Below, in pieces: positions 7,025 to 12,875 of a DNA stretch of 12,875 nt. Within the stretch, counting starts at the first letter, position 1. Every line of letters starts with the position of its first letter. The position numbers and the translations under genes were made by a program. This DNA is from an uncultured Oscillibacter sp. Lineage in GTDB: Bacteria; Bacillota; Clostridia; Oscillospirales; Oscillospiraceae. The stretch covers positions 1-12,875 of the forward strand of contig URXS01000055.1 of assembly GCA_900551885.1 (NCBI GenBank), written 5' to 3'. The notes under the pieces are model-generated. The model ran no database searches. It saw only the letters and a list, made by a program, of their open reading frames with translations, and was not told where the DNA came from.

Positions 7025-7053
7025 ATTATATATGTAAAAAAAGCGGCTGGGAA
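7025..7053 (-). promoter_or_regulatory. Probable promoter of the cotransporter gene
   Basis: On the minus strand a perfect -10 TATAAT (7025-7030) lies 17 bases from TTCCCA (7048-7053), a 4-of-6 match to the -35. It sits about 70 bases before the chosen start. An isolated TTGACA further upstream (complement of 7113-7118) has no -10 at suitable distance. I saw no Pho-box repeats. Confidence 0.6.
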
Positions 7054-7128
7054 GAGGAAACGGCAAGATTCTGCAAAATTTGCGTAAAGTCATCGGCGAA
7101 ATATACAAATAATGTCAAATAATTTATG

Positions 7129-7158
7129 AAAAAAGACAGCGCCCAGAAGGACGCTGTC
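7129..7158 (-). terminator. Intrinsic terminator of the patatin-like gene
   Basis: Stem GACAGCG (7135-7141) with CGCTGTC (7152-7158), extended by two more pairs after one mismatch, is followed on the minus strand by six T (complement of 7129-7134). It lies 14 bases after the patatin-like stop codon and separates it from the cotransporter promoter. Confidence 0.85.
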
Positions 7159-7172
7159 CCAACGAGAAAGAA

Positions 7173-8042
7173 TCAGAAAGCGTGCTCGGGTGTCCAGAAT
7201 TCCCGGACAGCCCCCGCTGCGGCATGACCGGCGAAGTAACCGTCCTGCCACAGCGCCAGGATCTTCCCCGTGTCCCGCTCTGTACGGGAGAAACCCCGGG
7301 TATCCGTGGGAGCAATCACCAGCGCCTTGCCCTCCCGCTCCAGGGCAAACAGGGCGTCCCGGCTCTCATTGTACCGCTCTGCCCGGTCGGACAGGGTCTT
7401 TACAAACGCCGGATACTTCCGCCGGAAGGCCCGCTCCAGTACCGCCTGCGCCCGGTCCGGTTGCTTCCGATAACTCCGCTCCCGGGTCAGCACCACCACC
7501 AGCCGGTCACAGCCCATCTCCAGAGCGTGACGCCAGGGGATGGCGTCGGCGCAGCCGCCGTCCAGATAAGGCACGCCGTCAATCACAATGGGTGGGAACA
7601 TCAGCGGGATGGCGCAGGTGGCCTGCAACAGCAAAAACTTGTCATCCCGCCGGGGCACCGGCAGATAAGCAGCCTTCCCGGTGTGCAGGTCCGTGACCAC
7701 CGCATCCACCTGACCGGGGTAGGCGGCAAAGGCGTCGTAGTCAAAGGGTACCAGTTGGTTGGGGATGGTCTCGTAGGCAAACTCCAGGCCGAAATAGCAG
7801 CGATTGTGGGGATTGATGAAATTTCGCCACCCCATGTAACGGCGGTCATTGGCGTAGTGCATCAGCAGCTTCAGATTCCGCCGGCTCTGCCGGGAGAGAT
7901 AGCTGACGCCATAGGCGATTCCGGCGGAGACGCCCACGGTGTAATCGGGCATGGGCAATTTCGCATCCAGAAAAGCGTCGCACACACCGGAGGAGAAAAT
8001 GGTGCGCAGGGCACCGCCCTCCAGCACCAGACCTGTTTTCAT
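7173..8042 (-). CDS. Patatin-like phospholipase family protein
   Basis: This 289-residue serine acyl hydrolase has the patatin catalytic dyad. The oxyanion-hole motif EGGALRT is at 8-14, the nucleophile elbow GVSAG at 37-41 with Ser39, and the catalytic Asp in LDGG at 160-163 with Asp161. Order and spacing fit the bacterial YjjU/RssA-like group (280-290 residues), and the C-terminal region after about residue 200 resembles the small extra domain often annotated in these proteins. There is no signal peptide or TM segment, so it is expected in the cytoplasm or at the inner face of the membrane, acting on a phospholipid or lysophospholipid; the real substrate is unknown. The ATG has AGGAAG 9 bases upstream. 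It has its own promoter and terminator and is divergent from the DUF1538 gene. Confidence 0.92.
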   Translation of the reverse strand: MKTGLVLEGGALRTIFSSGVCDAFLDAKLPMPDYTVGVSAGIAYGVSYLSRQSRRNLKLLMHYANDRRYMGWRNFINPHNRCYFGLEFAYETIPNQLVPFDYDAFAAYPGQVDAVVTDLHTGKAAYLPVPRRDDKFLLLQATCAIPLMFPPIVIDGVPYLDGGCADAIPWRHALEMGCDRLVVVLTRERSYRKQPDRAQAVLERAFRRKYPAFVKTLSDRAERYNESRDALFALEREGKALVIAPTDTRGFSRTERDTGKILALWQDGYFAGHAAAGAVREFWTPEHAF

Positions 8043-8122
8043 GTAAGCTCACTTCCTGTCTGGGGATTCTGACTCCCGGTCCTGTGGAGAGGCAGCGGGA
8101 GCGGGCCGGCGGCTTGCCGCCA

Positions 8123-8165
8123 GGCTATGTAGCCATATTATAGCACGGAACGGGAAAAAAGAAAA
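8123..8165 (-). promoter_or_regulatory. Promoter of the patatin-like gene, with a small inverted repeat over the start site
   Basis: On the minus strand TGC-TATAAT forms an extended -10 (8137-8145); the -35 (TTTTCT, 8160-8165, 17-base spacing) is weak. Just downstream, GGCTA-2-TAGCC (8123-8134) spans the expected transcription start and could be an operator. A second small hairpin, GGCGG/CCGCC, lies at 8108-8121 in the leader. Confidence 0.6.
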
Positions 8166-8210
8166 CCGCGTTAAAGGACTGTGAAAAAATATGACATTTA
8201 AAAATTTTGA

Positions 8211-8240
8211 TTGCCTGGGACTGGCGTTATCCGGTATAAT
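8211..8240 (+). promoter_or_regulatory. Promoter of the DUF1538-PII operon
   Basis: TTGCCT (8211-8216), an 18-base spacer and a perfect TATAAT (8235-8240) lie 33 bases upstream of the start codon. The region before it (about 8180-8210) is very A/T-rich, like an UP element. The frame of the downstream gene is open back to the TTG of this -35 element, but that TTG is part of the promoter, not a start codon. Confidence 0.7.
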
Positions 8241-8273
8241 AAATATTTAATAGTGCATGTGGAGGTGACGGGT

Positions 8274-9815
8274 TTGCCCTGGAAGAGCCGGGAAAAATGG
8301 AAAAAGCGGCTGGGCCGCAACCGGACGGTATTGAAGGAAAAAATTCGGGAGGCACTTGCCTCCGTGCTGCCCATCACCGTCATTGTGCTGGTGCTGAGCT
8401 TTACCGTGGCGCCCCTGCCCACCGCCACGCTGCTGGCCTTTTTGATCGGCGCAGTGCTGCTGATCGTGGGCATGGGATTGTTCACGTTGGGCGCGGACAC
8501 CGCCATGACCCCTATCGGTGAGCGGGTGGGCGCCCACATGACCCAGTCCCGCAAGCTGTGGGTGGTGGTGCTGGTAGGCTTCCTGATCGGTGTCATTGTC
8601 ACTGTGTCGGAGCCGGACCTGCAGGTCCTGGCCACCCAGGTGCCCGGCGTGCCAAACGCGCTGCTGATCGGCGCCGTGGCGGTGGGCGTGGGTGTGTTTC
8701 TGGTGATCGCCCTGCTGCGCATCCTCTTCCGCATCCCGCTCAACCGGTTGCTGGTGCTGTTTTACATCGCCCTCTTTGGCCTGACGTTGTTGGTCCCGGA
8801 AGATTTCCTGGCCATTGCCTTTGACTCCGGCGGCGTCACCACGGGCCCCATGACGGTGCCCTTCATCATGGCTTTGGGCCTGGGCGTGTCCTCCATCCGC
8901 AGCGACGAAAACGCCGCCCAGGACAGCTTCGGCCTGGTGGCGCTGTGCTCCGTGGGCCCCATCCTGGCGGTGCTGGTGCTGGCGTTGATCTACCCCTCTG
9001 CGGGAGCCTACACGCCGGTGGAGATCCCCAATGTGGCAGACAGCCGGGCCCTGTGGGAGCTGTTTCAGGAGGGCTTTCCCACCTACATGGAGGAGGTGGC
9101 GGTGTGCCTGGCCCCCATCGCGGCCTTCTTCGCCGTGTTTCAGGTGATCGCCCTGAAGCTGAAGCGGAAAAAAGTGTTGAAAATTGTGGTGGGCATCCTA
9201 TATACTGATTTGGGATTGGTGCTGTTCCTCACTGGCGTCAACGTGGGATTCATGCCGGCGGGCAGCTACCTGGGCAGTCAGATCGCCGCACTGGACTACA
9301 ATTGGATTTTGATTCCCATCGGCATGCTGATGGGCTGGTTCATCGTCCAGGCGGAGCCGGCGGTCCACGTGCTGAACAAGCAGGTGGAGGAGATCACCTC
9401 CGGCGCCATTCCGGGCAAGGCCATGAGCACCAGTCTGTCCGTGGGTGTGGCAGTCTCCATCGGCCTGGCCATGGTGCGGGTCATGACCGGTGTTTCCATC
9501 TACGTCTTCCTGGTACCAGGGTACCTGGCGGCCATCGTCATGTCCTTCTTTGTGCCCCGGATTTTCACAGCCATCGCCTTCGACTCCGGCGGCGTGGCTT
9601 CCGGACCTATGACGGCCACTTTCCTGCTGCCCTTCGCCATGGGTGCCTGTGAGGCACTGGGCGGCAATGTGGTCACCGACGCCTTCGGCGTGGTGGCCAT
9701 GGTGGCCATGACGCCTCTACTGACCATCCAGCTTCTGGGCCTTCTGTACCAGAGCCGGCTGCGCCGGGCTGAGCAGCAGGCGGATGCCGGAGACGAGGAG
9801 ATCATCGAGCTGTGA
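8274..9815 (+). CDS. DUF1538 family membrane protein (two DUF1538 repeats)
   Basis: This polytopic membrane protein of 513 residues, about 12 hydrophobic segments, belongs to the uncharacterised DUF1538 family. The start is TTG at 8274, chosen for a GGAGG eight bases upstream (8261-8265). A basic N-terminal stretch of about 25 residues precedes the first TM. The protein is an internal duplication: repeat 1 has SEPDLQVL (112-119), AFDSGGVTTGPM (182-193) and DSFGLVA (217-223); repeat 2 has AEPAVHVL (360-367), AFDSGGVASGPM (435-446) and DAFGVVA (469-475). A paired E-P, D-SGG-GPM and D-x-FG pattern in each half suggests a pseudo-symmetric transporter with a binding site from both halves; this is inference. 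The C-terminal tail is acidic. The PII-like gene follows after 26 bases in the same operon, so the likely role is a transporter or channel gated by that protein. The substrate is unknown. Confidence 0.85.
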   Translation: MPWKSREKWKKRLGRNRTVLKEKIREALASVLPITVIVLVLSFTVAPLPTATLLAFLIGAVLLIVGMGLFTLGADTAMTPIGERVGAHMTQSRKLWVVVLVGFLIGVIVTVSEPDLQVLATQVPGVPNALLIGAVAVGVGVFLVIALLRILFRIPLNRLLVLFYIALFGLTLLVPEDFLAIAFDSGGVTTGPMTVPFIMALGLGVSSIRSDENAAQDSFGLVALCSVGPILAVLVLALIYPSAGAYTPVEIPNVADSRALWELFQEGFPTYMEEVAVCLAPIAAFFAVFQVIALKLKRKKVLKIVVGILYTDLGLVLFLTGVNVGFMPAGSYLGSQIAALDYNWILIPIGMLMGWFIVQAEPAVHVLNKQVEEITSGAIPGKAMSTSLSVGVAVSIGLAMVRVMTGVSIYVFLVPGYLAAIVMSFFVPRIFTAIAFDSGGVASGPMTATFLLPFAMGACEALGGNVVTDAFGVVAMVAMTPLLTIQLLGLLYQSRLRRAEQQADAGDEEIIEL

Positions 9816-9841
9816 ACGCCACAGAGAGAGGAGGAATGTCC

Positions 9842-10510
9842 ATGCAGGGAATTGATCTGATCATTACCATTACCGACCGGGATCGGGCGGAGGATTTTAC
9901 CGCCTGGTACCGCAGCCAGGGCATTCCCCTGGTGCTGACGGCCCTGGGTCAGGGGACTGCCACCACGGAGATCCTGGACTACCTGGGCCTGGAGGATTCG
10001 GAGAAGGCTGTGCTGTTCTGTGTGGCGCCCCGGTCGCCCAGAATGGTGCGCCGGGCGGCCCGGGAGCTGTGGCTGGATGTGCCCGGCAATGGCATCTTGA
10101 TGGCGGTCCCGGTGGACAGTATCGGTGGTGTTACCGCCAAGGAATATCTGTTGCAGCAGCAGGAGGGAGAGGCTCCCATGGCAGAGCGAGAGAATACCCA
10201 CGAGCTGATCGTGGTCATTACCAATCAGGGCTATACCGACCAGGTGATGGACGCTGCCCGGGCCGCCGGAGCTACCGGCGGCACCTCCGTTCACGCCAAA
10301 GGTACCGGTACGGAGCTGGCCAAGCGGTTTTTCGGGGTATCCATTGCCTCGGAACGGGAGATGGTGTTCATTCTCGCCCGGACGGAGGATAAAAAGCCCA
10401 TCATGAAGGCCATTATGGAGCGGGCGGGCATCCGCAGCGAGGCCCATTCCCTGGTGTTCTCCCTGCCGGTCAGCGACCTGGCGGGACTGCGGACCCTGGA
10501 TACGGAGTGA
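9842..10510 (+). CDS. Tandem P-II-like regulatory protein (two fused lobes)
   Basis: This soluble 222-residue protein consists of two P-II/GlnB-like ferredoxin-fold lobes, about 1-105 and 118-222, joined by a Gln/Glu-rich linker (105-118). Each lobe starts with a hydrophobic strand (DLIITIT; ELIVVIT). Lobe 1 has GQGTATTE (36-43) and a B-loop-like PGNGI (81-85). Lobe 2 has the better PII signature KGTGTELAKRFFG (153-165) but no B-loop glycines. The T-loops are short, and the uridylylated Tyr of GlnB is absent, so classical GlnD control is unlikely. PII proteins bind ATP/ADP or other nucleotides and dock on membrane proteins; here the partner is presumably the DUF1538 protein encoded just upstream. 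The ATG at 9842 is preferred over ATG 9836 and an overlapping GTG at 9812, because GGAGG (9830-9834) is then seven bases away. Confidence 0.85.
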   Translation: MQGIDLIITITDRDRAEDFTAWYRSQGIPLVLTALGQGTATTEILDYLGLEDSEKAVLFCVAPRSPRMVRRAARELWLDVPGNGILMAVPVDSIGGVTAKEYLLQQQEGEAPMAERENTHELIVVITNQGYTDQVMDAARAAGATGGTSVHAKGTGTELAKRFFGVSIASEREMVFILARTEDKKPIMKAIMERAGIRSEAHSLVFSLPVSDLAGLRTLDTE

Positions 10511-10515
10511 TCGGA

Positions 10516-10556
10516 AACCGGCCCGCCGCATGATCGCGGCGGGCCGGTTGTTCCCT
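10516..10556 (+). terminator. Intrinsic terminator of the DUF1538-PII operon
   Basis: A perfect 14-bp stem (10516-10529 with 10536-10549, loop ATGATC) starts 6 bases after the PII-like stop codon and is followed on the + strand by GTTCCCTTTT. The stem is very GC-rich, which offsets the imperfect T-tail. On the minus strand no T-run follows, so it is not clearly a terminator for the convergent small gene. Confidence 0.75.
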
Positions 10557-10568
10557 TTTGCCCATTTT

Positions 10569-10757
10569 TCAGAGAAGTCCCCGGTCCCGGGCCAGGGCTT
10601 CCACGCTGCGGTCGTAGGTGGCCTCCGCCTCCGGGGAGAAGAAGCAGCCGGGGACGCCCTCGCCGTGGTCCCGGTGATGGGCTACGCACGCGCAGCACTT
10701 TCCATGCCGGGGGCAGTTGTAGGTGCAGGGACAGGGACGGGTGTTATCACAGGCCAT
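10569..10757 (-). CDS. Small cysteine-rich protein, DUF6485-like
   Basis: This 62-residue protein has eight cysteines in its first 38 residues (C3, C9, C11, C15, C21, C22, C24, C38) and several His (18, 27, 28, 31). The pattern CxCTYxCxRHGKCCxCVxxHR...PGCFF resembles the DUF6485 family of Firmicutes, which I assign from memory of the pattern. No function is known to me; the CxC, CC and HH arrangement suggests a bound metal such as zinc or an Fe-S centre, an inference. An excellent AAGGAGG lies 8 bases before the ATG (10766-10772), which argues strongly that this short frame is a real gene. It is convergent with the PII-like gene and divergent from prfC. The cysteine-free C-terminal part (41-62) looks helical. 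Confidence 0.8.
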   Translation of the reverse strand: MACDNTRPCPCTYNCPRHGKCCACVAHHRDHGEGVPGCFFSPEAEATYDRSVEALARDRGLL

Positions 10758-10868
10758 GAAAGAGTCCTCCTTATGTAGATGATGGGCTTAGTGTATCATA
10801 TAACTACCTGCTGGGGAAGATGGAGACGCTCTTTTTGAATAGCGATTGGCCGAACAGACGGGAAAATC

Positions 10869-10897
10869 TTGCAAACTGTCCTGGAATATGATACATT
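10869..10897 (+). promoter_or_regulatory. Probable promoter of prfC
   Basis: TTGCAA (10869-10874), a 17-base spacer and TACATT (10892-10897) give 4-of-6 matches at both boxes. An overlapping TATGAT (10887-10892) is at too short a distance from this -35. The predicted transcript has a leader of about 90 bases. Confidence 0.5.
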
Positions 10898-10900
10898 GAA

Positions 10901-10958
10901 CGGGTCTGACCCGTGTTCACCAGCGGGAAACGCTCTGATACAGCCTTTCCCGTTGGTG
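10901..10958 (+). promoter_or_regulatory. Structured leader of prfC: two hairpins
   Basis: A small hairpin CGGGT/ACCCG (10901-10913) is followed by a 13-bp stem with a single G-T pair (10918-10930 with 10946-10958) closing a 15-base loop. It ends about 22 bases before the ribosome binding site. No T-run follows, so this is not a plain terminator. The frame of prfC is open through the whole leader, but without an upstream Shine-Dalgarno. I do not recognise a known riboswitch. Confidence 0.5.
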
Positions 10959-10991
10959 AAAGCGGGTCCTGGAGAAAAGAGGAGGAAGAAC

Positions 10992-12572
10992 ATGCCCACC
11001 CTGAATGAAGAAATTTCCCGGCGGAGGACCTTTGCCATCATCTCTCACCCTGACGCCGGCAAGACGACCCTGACGGAAAAATTCCTGCTGTACGGCGGCG
11101 CCATTGCCCAGGCCGGCGAGGTCAAGGGCAAGCGTGCCCGCGCCGCCACCTCCGACTGGATGGAAATTGAGAAGCAGCGCGGCATCTCCGTCACGTCCTC
11201 GGTGCTGCAGTTCCAGCACGACGGCTTTTGCGTCAACATCCTGGACACCCCCGGCCACCAGGACTTCTCCGAGGATACCTACCGCACGTTGATGGCGGCG
11301 GACAGCGCCGTCATGGTCATCGACGGGGCCAAGGGCGTGGAGCCCCAGACCCGCAAGCTCTTCAAGGTCTGCGCCCTGCGGCACATCCCCATCTTCACCT
11401 TCATCAACAAAATGGACCGGGAGACCAAGGACCCTCTGGAGCTGTGCGAGGAGGTGGAGCGGGAGCTGGGCATCGACACCTACCCCGTCAACTGGCCCAT
11501 CGGCTGCGGCAAGGAGTTCCAGGGCGTCTACGACCGGGAACAAAAGCACATCCTGTTCTTCACCGGTGAGGGCCACGCCAAGAAGGCGGCGGTCATGGAG
11601 GTGGACCTGGAGGATGAGGTGGTGGACCACACCATCGGTGAAACCAGGGCAGCCGCCCTTCGGGAGGAGGTGGAGCTGCTGGGGGCCGGACGGGAGTTCG
11701 ATCTGAAGGCCGTGCGCAACGGCACCCTCTCCCCGGTGTTCTTCGGCTCCGCCCTGACCAATTTCGGCGTGGAGCCCTTCCTGGAGGCCTTTCTCCGCAT
11801 GACCACGCCGCCCCTGCCCCGGGTCAGCGACCAGGGAGAGATCGACGTCTTTTCCGAGGATTTTTCCGCCTTCGTCTTCAAGATCCAGGCCAACATGAAC
11901 AAGGCCCACCGGGACCGGCTGGCCTTCATGCGGATCTGCTCCGGCAAGTTCCGCCGGGAGACGGAGTATTACCATGTGCAAAGCGGCAAGAAACTGCGGC
12001 TTTCCCAGCCCCAGCAGATGATGGCCGCCGAGCGGGAGATCGTGGACGAGGCCTACGCCGGAGACATCATCGGCGTGTTCGACCCGGGCCTGTTCTCCAT
12101 CGGCGACACCATCACAGTGCCCGGCAAGAAGTTCCGCTTCTCCGGCATCCCCACCTTTGAGCCGGAGCACTTCATGCGGGTATCCCCCATGGACACTATG
12201 AAGCGCAAGCAGTTTATCAAGGGCACGGAGCAGATCGCCCAGGAGGGCGCCATCCAGATCTTCAAGGTCCCCGGCGCCGGACTGGAGGAGGTCATCGTGG
12301 GCGTGGTGGGCACGCTGCAGTTCGACGTGTTTCAGTACCGGATGCGCAGCGAGTATGGCGTGGAGCTGCGGATGGAGGGCCTGCCCTTCGACCACCTGCG
12401 GGTGGTGACGGAGTGCCCCTGCGAACCGTCCGACCTGGTTCTCTGCACTGGCGCGGCGTTGCTGGAGGATTTCAAGGGCCGTCTGCTGGTGGCCTTCGGC
12501 GGCGAGTGGTCTGTGGGCTTCCTGACCAAGCACAACCCCGGACTGGTGCTGGCGGAGTCCCTGTCCGTATAA
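10992..12572 (+). CDS. prfC: Peptide chain release factor 3 (RF3)
   Basis: This 526-residue translational GTPase removes RF1/RF2 from the ribosome after peptide release. The G-domain motifs are G1 HPDAGKTT (19-26), the RGISV switch-1 region (63-67), G3 DTPGH (85-89) continuing QDFSEDTYR as is typical for RF3 rather than EF-G, G4 NKMD (139-142) and G5-like SALTNFGV (253-260). Domain II and the RF3-specific C-terminal domain follow, including PTFEPEHF and QEGAIQIF. Length matches the E. coli protein (529). The ATG at 10992 is chosen because GGAGG lies 6 bases upstream (10981-10985) and the product then aligns with family N-termini; the open frame upstream is leader. It appears to be a one-gene unit ending at a strong terminator. 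Confidence 0.97.
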   Translation: MPTLNEEISRRRTFAIISHPDAGKTTLTEKFLLYGGAIAQAGEVKGKRARAATSDWMEIEKQRGISVTSSVLQFQHDGFCVNILDTPGHQDFSEDTYRTLMAADSAVMVIDGAKGVEPQTRKLFKVCALRHIPIFTFINKMDRETKDPLELCEEVERELGIDTYPVNWPIGCGKEFQGVYDREQKHILFFTGEGHAKKAAVMEVDLEDEVVDHTIGETRAAALREEVELLGAGREFDLKAVRNGTLSPVFFGSALTNFGVEPFLEAFLRMTTPPLPRVSDQGEIDVFSEDFSAFVFKIQANMNKAHRDRLAFMRICSGKFRRETEYYHVQSGKKLRLSQPQQMMAAEREIVDEAYAGDIIGVFDPGLFSIGDTITVPGKKFRFSGIPTFEPEHFMRVSPMDTMKRKQFIKGTEQIAQEGAIQIFKVPGAGLEEVIVGVVGTLQFDVFQYRMRSEYGVELRMEGLPFDHLRVVTECPCEPSDLVLCTGAALLEDFKGRLLVAFGGEWSVGFLTKHNPGLVLAESLSV

Positions 12573-12580
12573 AAGCAACA

Positions 12581-12617
12581 AAAGAGCGGGAGAGGCAACG
12601 CCTCTCCCGCTCTTTTT
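12581..12617 (+). terminator. Bidirectional terminator shared by prfC and the convergent gene
   Basis: A 15-bp perfect stem (12581-12595 with 12601-12615), with a further C-G pair and a 3-base loop, is followed by five T on the + strand (12613-12617). On the minus strand the stop codon TAA of the convergent membrane-protein gene lies inside the T-run/A-run at 12616-12618, so this gene runs straight into the hairpin. Confidence 0.88.
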
Positions 12618-12875
12618 ATGCTTCCGGCAGTTTCCTCCGGGCGGGAAACCCCAGCAGTCCCAACAGGACACCCGCCAGGAAACCCAGGGGCGGCAGCAGG
12701 TCCGAATGACGGGTGGTGAACAGCATAAAGGGGTTGAATGGAATTTCCATGCTGAAGGAGACGCCCATTCCCGGGGTGTTCCTCTGGGCGATCACCGCCA
12801 GCGTGCCCCGGATGAGCAGCACGATCATCGGCAGCATTGCTACCACCAGCACCGCATTGCGGGTCTGCTGACCCA
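12616..12875 (-). CDS. Unrecognised membrane protein, C-terminal part (cut by window edge)
   Basis: An open minus-strand frame enters at the right edge and ends at TAA 12616-12618, giving at least 85 residues. It shows one hydrophobic segment (about VLVVAMLPMIVLLIRGTLAV), an outside-like loop containing Pro and Phe (NPFMLFTTRHSD), a second hydrophobic segment (LGFLAGVLLGLLGF) and a short basic tail. A GTG at 12850-12852 could be a start but has no ribosome binding site, and the frame stays open beyond it, so the gene most likely continues out of the window. I recognise no family. The stop codon sits next to a strong shared terminator, which supports that it is a real gene. Confidence 0.65.
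   Translation of the reverse strand, partial: GQQTRNAVLVVAMLPMIVLLIRGTLAVIAQRNTPGMGVSFSMEIPFNPFMLFTTRHSDLLPPLGFLAGVLLGLLGFPARRKLPEA

Noticed and set aside
5872..7122. 416-codon + strand frame opposite the Na+/phosphate cotransporter
   Set aside because: Low-complexity His/Gly/Gln-rich product, no family resemblance, no ribosome binding site; antisense shadow.
8211..8273. Upstream extension of the DUF1538 protein to a TTG at 8211
   Set aside because: That TTG is the -35 box of the promoter with TATAAT at 8235-8240, so it lies before the transcript. The TTG at 8274 has a well-placed GGAGG.
10917..12671. Very long minus-strand open frame (584 codons) opposite prfC
   Set aside because: It is the mirror of a GC-rich coding strand with strong third-position bias. 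Its translation is rich in Gly, His, Leu and Gln with no domain, and prfC on the other strand is unmistakable.
1..12875. Mobile elements, CRISPR arrays, tRNA or rRNA genes, toxin-antitoxin or defence genes
   Set aside because: I looked for these and saw no transposase or integrase motif, no regularly spaced repeats, no tRNA-like TTCGAATC arm with acceptor stem, and no paired small toxin-like genes.

Overview
The window reads as chromosomal DNA of a GC-rich, strictly anaerobic Gram-positive bacterium, most likely a gut Clostridia of the Oscillospiraceae type (Flavonifractor / Lawsonibacter / Oscillibacter-like). This is an inference from strong AGGAGG-type ribosome binding sites, AT-rich intergenic gaps between GC-rich genes, a rubrerythrin, a lipoprotein amino-acid ABC transporter, a DUF6485-like cysteine-rich small protein and many simple intrinsic terminators. 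I see no IS element, phage gene, CRISPR array, rRNA or tRNA. No stretch longer than about 300 bases lacks a gene.

Layout. Bases 1-101 hold the 3' half of a + strand TPP (thiamine pyrophosphate) riboswitch followed by an intrinsic terminator. No + strand gene follows it; it faces the 3' end of an NCS2 xanthine/uracil-type permease (115-1473, -). Next, all on the minus strand, come a three-gene polar amino-acid ABC importer (binding lipoprotein 3242-4096, permease 2401-3162, ATPase 1692-2414), a rubrerythrin (4376-4987), a Na+/phosphate cotransporter with a PhoU-like tail (5203-6954) and a patatin-like phospholipase (7173-8042). Each of these units has its own terminator, and promoters are recognisable for most, so they look like independent transcription units.

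A divergent promoter region (about 8123-8240) then starts the + strand pair that is the most novel part of the window. It holds a duplicated DUF1538 membrane protein (8274-9815) followed 26 bases later by a protein made of two fused P-II-like lobes (9842-10510), closed by a strong terminator. By analogy with other PII-membrane protein pairs (GlnK-AmtB, SbtB-SbtA) this is probably a transporter or channel with its own nucleotide-sensing regulator. Substrate and ligand are unknown to me.

The right end has a small cysteine-rich DUF6485-like protein (10569-10757, -), peptide chain release factor 3 (prfC, 10992-12572, +) behind a structured leader, and the C-terminal part of an unrecognised membrane protein (12616 to the right edge, -) that shares a bidirectional terminator with prfC.
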